Source of the DNA: Byssovorax sp. | GTDB taxonomy: Bacteria; Myxococcota_A; Polyangia; Polyangiales; Polyangiaceae | DNA: 64,000 nt | Direction: 5' to 3' | Assembly: GCA_025362495.1 (NCBI GenBank) | Contig: JANYGI010000007.1 | Location: forward strand, 34,053-98,052 | Shown: positions 27,133-35,673 of the stretch, piece after piece | Position numbering within the stretch: the stretch's first letter is position 1 | How the letters are laid out: every line of letters begins with the position of its first letter | The notes under the pieces: model-generated | What the model was told of the DNA's origin: nothing | Seen by the model: only the letters and a program-made list of their open reading frames with translations | Databases searched by the model: none | Made by a program: the position numbers and the translations under genes

Positions 27133-29013
27133 TCAGCGCGTTCGTCGCCGACGCACCACGAGCCCGAGCAACCCGAGACTGATCAACGCCGGCACCGACG
27201 AAGAGCCCTCGGGTGCCGTATCGATCGAGCAACTGGCCGAAGCTCCCGGGGGCGTGTCGCTGCTGGTGCCGGTGCTGGTGACGCCTGAATCGCCGCCGCC
27301 GACGCCCGAGGGCGATTGGCCGCCCACGCCCGGCTCGGGGTAGCCGCCGGCGCCGATGGCGCCACCGTAGCCGGAGTCGCCACCGGCGCCTGCGCCGCCC
27401 GCGCCGCCTGCACCGACGCTGGTAGTCGGCTGCTGCGGCCCGACCTGTACCTGAATCGCGAGGAGAGTATCGGGCGGCCCCCCACCCTTGGGCGCGTCCT
27501 GGAACCAAATCACGGTCTCTTCCACGAGCCCGAAGGTCTGCTTGACGGCACCCACCTTGGTCGCCGTGAGCTTGACGGGGAAGTGGCCCACGGCGCCCGG
27601 CGCCACGTCGGCGGCGACCGTCGATACGCGCGTCGGAGAGAGCCAGTCGGCCCCGCCGAGCGCAGAGGGCTTGTCGCGCGGCGTGGGAGCGAGCTTGGTC
27701 ACGCCCGCCTTCCACGTCGACGTGCCCACGTTCTTGAGGTCGAAGTACCCGTCGAGGGTGTCGCCGACCTCCATCTGGATGGCCGGATCCTTCAGCGTCG
27801 GGAACGACTGCTTGACGAGCTGTCCCTCGAACTCGGCGGCGATCACCTTGATCTGCGCCTCGAAGACGTCGTCCGCGGGGCCGCCCTGGCCCGGCGCGCT
27901 GAACCAGGCCACGCCCTCCTGGACGACGCCGAAGTACTCCTTGTACGTGCCCGGCTTCTGCGGGGCGTGGAAGGTGAAGTTGAACTGGAACTTCGCGCCC
28001 GGCGCGACGGTGGTCTTCACCGCCGCGAGGCGGCTCGGAGAGAGCCAGTCGGCCCCGACGAACACGCTGGCCCGATCGCGCGGCTGGGTCGTCGCCAGCT
28101 TGGTCGCCGTCGTCCAGGTCTTCTTGCCGACGTTCTGCAGGACCATGTTGGCCTTGATGTTCTGGTTGACCGTCATGACCATCGGAGTCGACGCGTACGG
28201 GAACGACTGCGACACGAACCCGGCGCCCCAGTCGGCGTTCATCCCGGCGAGCTTCTTCAGGTCGGCGAGGGTGCCGTTGAACTCGTCCATGTCGACGTTC
28301 CCGCTGATGCCGGGGACGCTGCCGCTGCTGCTGTATTGCCACATCGCCCACTTGTTCCAGGCGTTCGGCGTGTTGGGGCAACTGGGCTTGACGTAGGCGG
28401 CGATCACCAGAGGATAGCTGCCGAAATCGGTGGTCTGGACGCTGGGATCCCAGAAGTACTTGCCGGTGTAGATCAGCGGCGTGCGCCCCGTGGCGGACTT
28501 GATCTTGTTGGCCCAGGTGTGGATCTTCGCGGTGATCGTCGCGGGCGACTGGCCACCTGTCACCTCCATGTCGAGCATGGGAGGGAGATCCCCGGGGCCG
28601 AAGCCGACCATCTTGGAGATCATGATGTTGGCCTGGGTCGTGGGATCCTGGCCGGGCTCGAAGAACTGGTACGCTCCGCGGATGATGCCGGCGGCCTTCA
28701 TCCCGGACCAGTTCTGGTCGAACTTGGTGTCGAGATAGCTCCCGTCGCTGACGCGGGCGATGGCGAAGTCCTTGGCGGTCTTCACCTGGTTCCAGTTGAT
28801 GGTGCCCTGGTAATACGAGACGTCGACTCCGTACACCAGGCTCGGCCCCGGGCAGACCACGAGCTCTTCGCTCGTCTCCTGGATCGGCTCGTCATCCGCG
28901 GGAATGCAGCCCGCCAGCAGCAGCGCGGCGAGGGGCGCCGCCGCGAGGGCGCGCGGGTTCAACATTCCAGTGCAAGCGCGAAGGGCCTTGGTGGCAAAGG
29001 GGCGAGTGCTCAT
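27133..29013 (-). CDS. GH25 lysozyme-like lipoprotein with two NBR1-FW/Ig-like modules and a C-terminal sorting-like tail
   Basis: VYGVDVSYYQGTINWNQVKTAKDFAIARVSDG...MLDMEV...MWQYSSSG; two FVGADWLSP/LGGADWLSP modules; C-terminal VPALISLGLLGLVVRRRRTR. Confidence 0.85.
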   Translation of the reverse strand: MSTRPFATKALRACTGMLNPRALAAAPLAALLLAGCIPADDEPIQETSEELVVCPGPSLVYGVDVSYYQGTINWNQVKTAKDFAIARVSDGSYLDTKFDQNWSGMKAAGIIRGAYQFFEPGQDPTTQANIMISKMVGFGPGDLPPMLDMEVTGGQSPATITAKIHTWANKIKSATGRTPLIYTGKYFWDPSVQTTDFGSYPLVIAAYVKPSCPNTPNAWNKWAMWQYSSSGSVPGISGNVDMDEFNGTLADLKKLAGMNADWGAGFVSQSFPYASTPMVMTVNQNIKANMVLQNVGKKTWTTATKLATTQPRDRASVFVGADWLSPSRLAAVKTTVAPGAKFQFNFTFHAPQKPGTYKEYFGVVQEGVAWFSAPGQGGPADDVFEAQIKVIAAEFEGQLVKQSFPTLKDPAIQMEVGDTLDGYFDLKNVGTSTWKAGVTKLAPTPRDKPSALGGADWLSPTRVSTVAADVAPGAVGHFPVKLTATKVGAVKQTFGLVEETVIWFQDAPKGGGPPDTLLAIQVQVGPQQPTTSVGAGGAGGAGAGGDSGYGGAIGAGGYPEPGVGGQSPSGVGGGDSGVTSTGTSSDTPPGASASCSIDTAPEGSSSVPALISLGLLGLVVRRRRTR

Positions 29014-29169
29014 CGAACCGCCCGGTTAGCGCGATCCGTGCCAGCCTCGATCGCCCACGAATTCCCGATGTTCTCGCCGCGGGAACCGACGTGATGTGCG
29101 CTTCCCATGGACCGACCGCGGATCACGATCTGGATCGACGATGACCCAGGATGGGACTCGTGTGGTCGC

Positions 29170-29897
29170 TCAGGAGGGAGGGGGAACCCAGCCGCCGAAG
29201 GCCCGCTCCAGCTCCAGCGCCACGGCGATCGTCCGGTGATCGCTGCCGTGGGTCGCGGCGATCTGCACGCCGAGGGGCAAGCCCTCGCGATCGAGCCCGA
29301 GAGGCGCCGCCGTCACCGGCAGCTCGAGCACGTTGAACACCGCCGTGTACACCCAGTGGAACGGCGGAAACAGCGGTCGATTGTGCGGCGGCGCCGTGGT
29401 GGGGTAGGGCGGATAGAGCATCACTCCGCGCGGGCCGAGCAGGCTCGAGACCTCGGCGCGCAGGGCGAGCCCGGCCTCGACGAAGCGCTTTCCGTGCGAC
29501 GGGAGCAGCTTGGGCAGCTTCTCGAGCAGCACGAGGCAGAGCGAAGGCAGGGTGTACGGCGAGCGCCCGAGGGCCCAGCGCACGAGCTCGCGCCCGCCCG
29601 CGACCTCGACCTCGACCCCGTTGCCGAGCAGCGACGCGTACGAGGGGCCGCCGGCCGCGTCGAGCATCGAGGACCAGATCCCGAGCGCGCTGGCGAAGCC
29701 CTTCACCTTCGCCGTGCGGACCTCGGCGCCGCGCGCAGCCAGCGCGTCCGCGGCCGCGCGCTGGGCCTCGGCGAGCTCGGCGCTGACCCGGCCTCGATCC
29801 GCGCGATGTGCGCGTCGACGATGGCGATCGAGGTGAGCTCGCGGCCGCGGATCCGGGCCGCGAGATCGGCCGCGGAGAGGGTGAGCAAACGATCCAC
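29170..29897 (-). pseudogene. amidase-signature-family gene with internal deletion and frameshift
   Basis: N-terminal VDRLLTLSAADLAARIRGRELTSIAIVDAHIARIEA (GTG 29897) joined out of frame near 29790 to C-terminal VSAELAEAQRAAADALAARGAEV...VFNVLELPVTAAPLGLDREGLPLGVQIAA; catalytic core absent. Confidence 0.75.
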
Positions 29898-29917
29898 CGG
29901 CGGCGGGCTCCGGGAGC

Positions 29918-31177
29918 TCAGGGCGCGAGGGCGGCCGCGCGGCGGTGCCGCTGCGCTGCCGGATCGTCGCCGGCGAAGATCACGCTGAAGACGATGAACA
30001 CCGACCACATCGCGACTAGGTGATAGAGCATCGCCACGCCGCCGCGGGTCTCGAAGATCCAGCCCGAAACCAGGGGTCCGAGGAGCATCCCGCCCGCGTA
30101 GAACACGTTGTAGACGGCGTTGGAGCGGCTGAGATCCTGGTGCGGAGTCACCACGCCCTGCAGCGCCAGGCTGACCGGCGAGATCGACGCCAGGGTCGCG
30201 CCGGCGACGAGCACCGCCCCGCACATCGCCGAGTACTGATCGAGGAAGATGAACCCGAGGATCATCAGCGTGCCGACGACGGCGAGCCCGCGCATCAGCA
30301 AGAGGTGGCCATAGCGATCACCGAGCCTCCCCGCGACCACCGAGAAGCCAAGCATGCCGATCCCGAAATACACCGGGATCACGATCGTCTGCGCGGTGGT
30401 GATCCCTTTGTGGGCGATGAGGTAGAGCGGCAGAAAAGGCACCACCGAGGCCTGGAAATAGCCGTAAGCGAAGGTCGCGAAGCAGCTCGTCTTGATCCGG
30501 CGGAAGACCGCGAGGCTCGACGCGGCGGGCGCGCTCGCGGGCTCCGTCGCCGTGGCGCTGGGCACCTCGCCCGGATCCTCGACCACGTCGGGATCGAGGC
30601 CGACGAAGCTCGCCACGCTGGCGAGGGCCGCGACCGAGCCGGCGGCCACGAAGGCCCAGCGCATCGGAAACGAGGCCACGATCACCTTGGAAACGAGGGG
30701 TCCCACGACGTAGCCCATCGCCATCGCCACCGCGTAGAGGCTGGTGACGAAGGCCTTGTCGTGGCGCTTGGCGCGCGAGAGCAGGATCGTCTCGCAGCTC
30801 ACCCAGACGCCGACCGAGCAGGCGCCGTCGAGGAAGCGATCGGCGACCATCGCCGGGTAGCCGGGCAGGAACGGGAAGATCGTGATCGAGACGGCGTAGC
30901 CCGCGAGGGCGGCGATCATCGTCGTGCGGGCCGAGAAGCGGCGGATCACGAACCCTACCGGGATCGAGAAGCAGACGATGCCGAGGGCGAACCAGGCCGC
31001 GAGCGAGCCGATCTGGGTCTTCGCGAGCCCGCGCTCGTCGAGGAACACCGCCAGGATCGAGAGCACGATCCCGTAGCCGAGGCTGAGCAGGAAGATCGCG
31101 CCGTAGATGCGCCAGATGTTGCGATCGGGGATTCGGGAGAGCACCGATCGCGGAGCGTCTTTGAATCGCGTCGACAT
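29918..31177 (-). CDS. MFS transporter
   Basis: 419 aa, about 12 hydrophobic segments, FLLSLGYGIVLSILAVFLDERGLAKTQIG. Confidence 0.9.
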   Translation of the reverse strand: MSTRFKDAPRSVLSRIPDRNIWRIYGAIFLLSLGYGIVLSILAVFLDERGLAKTQIGSLAAWFALGIVCFSIPVGFVIRRFSARTTMIAALAGYAVSITIFPFLPGYPAMVADRFLDGACSVGVWVSCETILLSRAKRHDKAFVTSLYAVAMAMGYVVGPLVSKVIVASFPMRWAFVAAGSVAALASVASFVGLDPDVVEDPGEVPSATATEPASAPAASSLAVFRRIKTSCFATFAYGYFQASVVPFLPLYLIAHKGITTAQTIVIPVYFGIGMLGFSVVAGRLGDRYGHLLLMRGLAVVGTLMILGFIFLDQYSAMCGAVLVAGATLASISPVSLALQGVVTPHQDLSRSNAVYNVFYAGGMLLGPLVSGWIFETRGGVAMLYHLVAMWSVFIVFSVIFAGDDPAAQRHRRAAALAP

Positions 31178-31248
31178 GTCAAACTCGCCCGCTCGCCCGC
31201 TTGCCTTTGTGCGCGACCATGCGGGGTGCTACACGCCCCGACCCGAGC

Positions 31249-32328
31249 ATGCAGGAGAGTTCTTCCGTGGATCGTGTCGTGGTCGTCGGCGCGGGAATTT
31301 CAGGCCTCGCGGCGGCGCGCGCGCTGGCGGCGGCGGGGCGTTCGGTGCTGGTGCTCGAGCGAGCGCGCGGCGTCGGTGGGCGCTGCGCGACGCGACGGAT
31401 CGACGGCGATCAGCGCGTCGATTTCGGCGTCGCGTTCCTGCACGGGCGCGAGCCGGAGTTCCTCGCGGCGCTCGCCGAGGTGCCCGGCGCGGCGCTCCCG
31501 GGGTGGCCCTCGGTGATCCTCGGCGGCGGGCGTCCTTGCCAGCCCGACGCGTTCGCCGAGGGCGAGCAGCGCCTCGCCTTCGTCGACGGGGTCGCGGCCT
31601 TCCCGCGGCACCTCGCGCGCGGGCTCGACGTGCGCACCGACGCGCGCGTGACCGGTCTCGCGACCTCCGGCGACACCATCGGCCTCTCGATCGAGGGCGC
31701 CATGCCGCTCGTCGCGCGCACGGTGATCCTCGCGCTCGCCGTCGAGCAGGCGCGGGATCTCATCGCGGGCCTCGGCGGCCGCGCGCCGGGCCTCGCCACG
31801 GCGAGCGCCCTCCTGACGATGATGGCGAGCACGCCTTGCCTCACGCTGATCGCGGCCTATCCAGAGGGCGTCCCCGGCCCGGCCTTTCACGTGAGCTACC
31901 CCGAAGACTCCCGTATCCTCCAGGCGATCTCCCACGACTCGAGCAAGCGCGTGAGCCCCGCGGCGACGGTGATGGTCTATCAGGCCCACGCGCGCTGGTC
32001 CCGCGAGCACCTCGATCCGACGATCGAGGGCCGCTTCAGCGAGTCCACCGACGGCTGGGCGCGGGCCCTGCTCGCCGAGGCCGCCCGCCTCCTCGGCCCC
32101 TGGGCCGGCGCGCCGAGCTCGTTCCAGGCCCACCGCTGGCGCTACGCCCGCACCGATCGCAGCGCCGAGCTCGGTGCGCCGATCCTGCTTCATTTACCGG
32201 GCGACGGCGCTCCGGGCCCGCGCCTCGGCCTGGCGGGCGAGCTCTTCGCTCCCGGCGGCGGCGTCGAGTCCGCGTGGATGTCGGGTACACGACTGGCGAG
32301 GATGATCCTCGCGGAGGACAGGCGATGA
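31249..32328 (+). CDS. FAD-dependent NAD(P)-binding (renalase-like) oxidoreductase
   Basis: VVVVGAGISGLAAARALAAAGRSVLVLERARGVGGRCATRR. Confidence 0.88.
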   Translation: MQESSSVDRVVVVGAGISGLAAARALAAAGRSVLVLERARGVGGRCATRRIDGDQRVDFGVAFLHGREPEFLAALAEVPGAALPGWPSVILGGGRPCQPDAFAEGEQRLAFVDGVAAFPRHLARGLDVRTDARVTGLATSGDTIGLSIEGAMPLVARTVILALAVEQARDLIAGLGGRAPGLATASALLTMMASTPCLTLIAAYPEGVPGPAFHVSYPEDSRILQAISHDSSKRVSPAATVMVYQAHARWSREHLDPTIEGRFSESTDGWARALLAEAARLLGPWAGAPSSFQAHRWRYARTDRSAELGAPILLHLPGDGAPGPRLGLAGELFAPGGGVESAWMSGTRLARMILAEDRR

Positions 32329-33080
32329 CGATCGAGGAAGACAGCCTCACGAGGCTCGTCGAGCGCGACCAGGATCACGAGTGCAACGGGTTCGGCCCGT
32401 CCAACGTCTGCGTGCGAGTCGTCGGCATCGCCGAGCTCCCGACGCGCGTGGGCCACTTCCGGATCGTCGCGTTCTGGAACAACCGCGATGGCAAGGAGCA
32501 CATCGCGATGATCAAGGGCGACGTCGTCGGCGCCGACGAGGTCCCGACGCGCCTCCACTCCGAGTGCCTGACCGGCGACGTCATGGGCTCGCTCCGCTGC
32601 GACTGCCGCGATCAGCTCCTGGAAGGCTTGAAGCTCATCCAGAGCATGGACCGCGGCATCCTGCTTTACATGCGGCAAGAGGGCCGCGGCATTGGCCTCA
32701 TCAACAAAATCCGCGCCTATTCCCTGCAAGATCGCGGGCTCGACACGGTGGAGGCCAACCTCGCTCTCGGCTTCCGCGACGACGAGCGCGACTACGCCGT
32801 CGCCGCTCACATGCTGAAGAGCCTCGACGTGGGATCGATCCGGCTCATCACCAACAACCCCAACAAGATAGCGCAGCTCACCCAGTACGGGATCAACGTC
32901 GCCGGGCGCATTCCGCACGTGATCCCGCCCAACGAGCACAACCGCTTCTACCTCGAGACCAAGGCCAAGCGCTCTGGCCACTACCTCGATCCCAGCGGCA
33001 AGCCGCACCTCGCCGAGCAGAGCGACGAGGTCGTGGTCGAGGGCATGCCCGCCCGTTCGGAGCCGCCGGTTCGAAGCTGA
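32325..33080 (+). CDS. ribA: GTP cyclohydrolase II
   Basis: HSECLTGDVMGSLRCDCRDQL, LYMRQEGRGIGLINKIRAYSLQD, LITNNPNKI; ATGA overlap with upstream gene. Confidence 0.92.
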   Translation: MTIEEDSLTRLVERDQDHECNGFGPSNVCVRVVGIAELPTRVGHFRIVAFWNNRDGKEHIAMIKGDVVGADEVPTRLHSECLTGDVMGSLRCDCRDQLLEGLKLIQSMDRGILLYMRQEGRGIGLINKIRAYSLQDRGLDTVEANLALGFRDDERDYAVAAHMLKSLDVGSIRLITNNPNKIAQLTQYGINVAGRIPHVIPPNEHNRFYLETKAKRSGHYLDPSGKPHLAEQSDEVVVEGMPARSEPPVRS

Positions 33081-33203
33081 CGGCGCCGCCGCGCACGCAG
33101 CGCTCAAGCTCACCGCCTCTCCCACCGACAACCCGGGCGTGGCGGTGATGAAGCCTCGTCGCAGTGAACGCGACCGAGGGCCGACCACGAGAAAGGTCGG
33201 ATC

Positions 33204-33407
33204 ATGAGCGTCATCGTCCAACTCATCGCTTCCGCCGTGGAACCAGGAGCGTTCGTCGAACGAAAGCTCCAGCGCGCCGAATGGATCGAGGTCGACGGCG
33301 GGGAGGTCGTCCTCCGCGGCGTCGGCGGCTGGGCCCACGGCGTCCTGTCGCGTCACCCCGTCGGCGAGGTCCTCGCGCGCTGGGCCTTCGTGCGGGGCGA
33401 CGCCTGA
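33204..33407 (+). CDS. hypothetical small protein
   Basis: 67 aa, MSVIVQLIASAVEPGAFVERKLQRAEWIEVDGGEVVLRG. Confidence 0.45.
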   Translation: MSVIVQLIASAVEPGAFVERKLQRAEWIEVDGGEVVLRGVGGWAHGVLSRHPVGEVLARWAFVRGDA

Positions 33408-33445
33408 GCGGGGCGCTGCCGTCGCCTGGCCCTCGCGGCGTTGAA

Positions 33446-34723
33446 TCAGGGGAAAGGCCGCGAGAGCAACCGGGGCAGCTGCGGAATCAACATCCGATGT
33501 AGCGTGAGGCCGTCGAGCGGCGGAAGCGGCGTCCCGAGCACGACGTCGAGGGCGTGAATCGCCTCGCCGCGATCGTCCACGGTGCGACCCGTCGTCAACG
33601 CTGTGGCCGCCACGGCGACGCTCGGCGTCGCGAAGCCGACGGACGCCGCCGCGTCGCGCAGGCGGGGCAGGTACTCCACCTGATCGACGCCGCCGAGACA
33701 GCGAAAGCCATTCTGGAGCGCGAGCGCCGCGAACACGAGGTAAACGCCCGGGCAGAGCCACCCTTCGCGCAGCCCCGCGAGCACGACGGCGGGCGTGAGC
33801 GGTTGATCGCCGCGCGCGCCTCGGAGGCTATCTCCGTCGGCGCGGAGCGGCTCGAACGTACCCCGCGGATCGCGGGCCGCAGTGAAGAGCGGCATCGGCG
33901 GGAGCGCGCCGAGAACAACGCTCCGCGTGGTCGCGTCGAAGAGCACGCGGTGGAGCGGGTGTGAGCCGTCGTCGAGCGCCGTCGTCAGATACCGGGCCAC
34001 GACGGCGTTGAGATCGAAATAGAGGGGGCGTCGCCCCAGGCAATGCTCCAGGATCGTCGACGAGGTCGCGAGCGCCCACGGCACGAACGGCTCGCCCGCG
34101 AGCGCATCCGGCACCATCGCGCGGAGCGGGGGGCGCAGCGCCGCGCGCACGTCACGCGCGGTCGCTGGCACCTTGGCGCGAAAGACAGCGACGTCTTTCA
34201 TCGACCACGGGAGCAACGAGAGCCGGTGATCGAGGGCGATCTCGAGGCCGGCCGCCGCGCGCGCCCGAGCCTTGAACGCGCGGGACGCCGGGTGGAGCAG
34301 CGAAGAGAGCGAGTGGCGACGTCCGACGTTGAGGCACCCCGGCGAAGCATCGTTGGAGAACGGGATCCCCGAGCAGGCGCCGACCAGATACGGTATCGCC
34401 GGATCGAGAGCGAGCGTGGCCACGCGATGCATCGCCAGGAAAATAGGCCCCTCGGAGAGCGTCACGTGGGTCGCCGTCTGGAGCACGCGTCGCCGCTCCA
34501 GATCGCCGAGCGCCGCGTCGACCAGGCTCGCCTCGTGGTTGCCGCGGGCGAGCTCGTGGCGAAACGCGGCCGCGAGCGCCGGCTCGATCGGCGCGGCGGG
34601 GGCGTGGGCGTGGAGGAGCGCCGAGTACGCCTCGAGCGGGGCCTCGCCCTCGGCGTCGACGATCGCCGCCAGCGCCGGCCGCCCGATCTCGCGAAGCGCG
34701 CGCGCCGTGTCCTCTGCCCGCAT
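33446..34723 (-). CDS. hypothetical protein, divergent from the PKS/NRPS operon
   Basis: 425 aa, coherent protein-like sequence; no family recognised. Confidence 0.7.
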   Translation of the reverse strand: MRAEDTARALREIGRPALAAIVDAEGEAPLEAYSALLHAHAPAAPIEPALAAAFRHELARGNHEASLVDAALGDLERRRVLQTATHVTLSEGPIFLAMHRVATLALDPAIPYLVGACSGIPFSNDASPGCLNVGRRHSLSSLLHPASRAFKARARAAAGLEIALDHRLSLLPWSMKDVAVFRAKVPATARDVRAALRPPLRAMVPDALAGEPFVPWALATSSTILEHCLGRRPLYFDLNAVVARYLTTALDDGSHPLHRVLFDATTRSVVLGALPPMPLFTAARDPRGTFEPLRADGDSLRGARGDQPLTPAVVLAGLREGWLCPGVYLVFAALALQNGFRCLGGVDQVEYLPRLRDAAASVGFATPSVAVAATALTTGRTVDDRGEAIHALDVVLGTPLPPLDGLTLHRMLIPQLPRLLSRPFP

Positions 34724-34772
34724 CGCGTGAGTCTTTACACCCGACGTGGCCGGGGACTAGCCTCCGCCCGCG

Positions 34773-35669
34773 ATGCTCCGACAGAATGCGCGGATCGCCG
34801 TCGTCGCGCCGGCGGGTGGGTTCCTCCCCGAGCGCCTCGCGTACACCCCCGAGGCCATCCAGAGCTTCGGCTACGAGCCCGTCCTCGCGCCGAACGTCGA
34901 GGCTCGGCACCGCTACTTCGCGGGCACCGCGGCCGAGCGGGCGGCCGATCTCGCCTGGGCGCTCACGGCGCCCGACATCGACGCGGTGTGGTTCGCGCGC
35001 GGCGGCTACGGCACCGCGCAGACGCTCGCGCATTTGCCCTGGGATCGCCTCGATTCGCGCCCGGTCATCGGCTTCTCGGACGCCACGGCGCTCCTCGTGG
35101 CGATGCACAAGCGCGGTCTCCGCAGCGTGCACGGGCCGGTCCTCCACGGCCTCTGCGAGTGGGATCTCGGATCGAGCCCGCCCGTCACGCCGATCGACAC
35201 CGAGAGCCGCGCCGTGCTCCGCGCGCTGCTCGCCACCGGTGTCGCGCCCGCGCTCCCGGGGCGGCCGCTCCTCGGCAGCCGCACGCCGGTCCGCGGCCCG
35301 GTGATCGGCGGCAACCTCACCGTGCTCGCGAGCCTCGCCGGCACGCCGTGGGCCGTCGACGCGACCGGCGCCATCGTCGTGCTCGAAGACGTGCACGAGC
35401 CGCCGTACCGGATCGAGCGCGCCCTCTGCCAGCTCCTCGACAGCGGCGGCCTGCGCGGCGCCGTCGGCGTGGCGCTCGGCGATTTCTACCACTGCCGCCC
35501 CGACGCGCGCGACTACACCCTCGCCGACGTGTTCCGTGAACATCTGGAGACGCTGGGCGTCCCTGTGGTCTTCGGGTTGCCAGTGGGCCACAGCGTCCAC
35601 AACTACGCCTGGATCCACGGCGCCGAGGGCACGCTCGCCGACGACGGCATCACCTGGACCGCGGCGTGA
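34773..35669 (+). CDS. S66 family peptidase (LD-carboxypeptidase / MccF-like)
   Basis: IAVVAPAGGF; WFARGGYGTAQTLAHLPWDRLDSRPVIGFSDATALL; GGNLTVLASLAGTPW; LEDVHEPPYRIERAL; GLPVGHSVHNYAW. Confidence 0.88.
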   Translation: MLRQNARIAVVAPAGGFLPERLAYTPEAIQSFGYEPVLAPNVEARHRYFAGTAAERAADLAWALTAPDIDAVWFARGGYGTAQTLAHLPWDRLDSRPVIGFSDATALLVAMHKRGLRSVHGPVLHGLCEWDLGSSPPVTPIDTESRAVLRALLATGVAPALPGRPLLGSRTPVRGPVIGGNLTVLASLAGTPWAVDATGAIVVLEDVHEPPYRIERALCQLLDSGGLRGAVGVALGDFYHCRPDARDYTLADVFREHLETLGVPVVFGLPVGHSVHNYAWIHGAEGTLADDGITWTAA

Positions 35670-35673
35670 TCGC

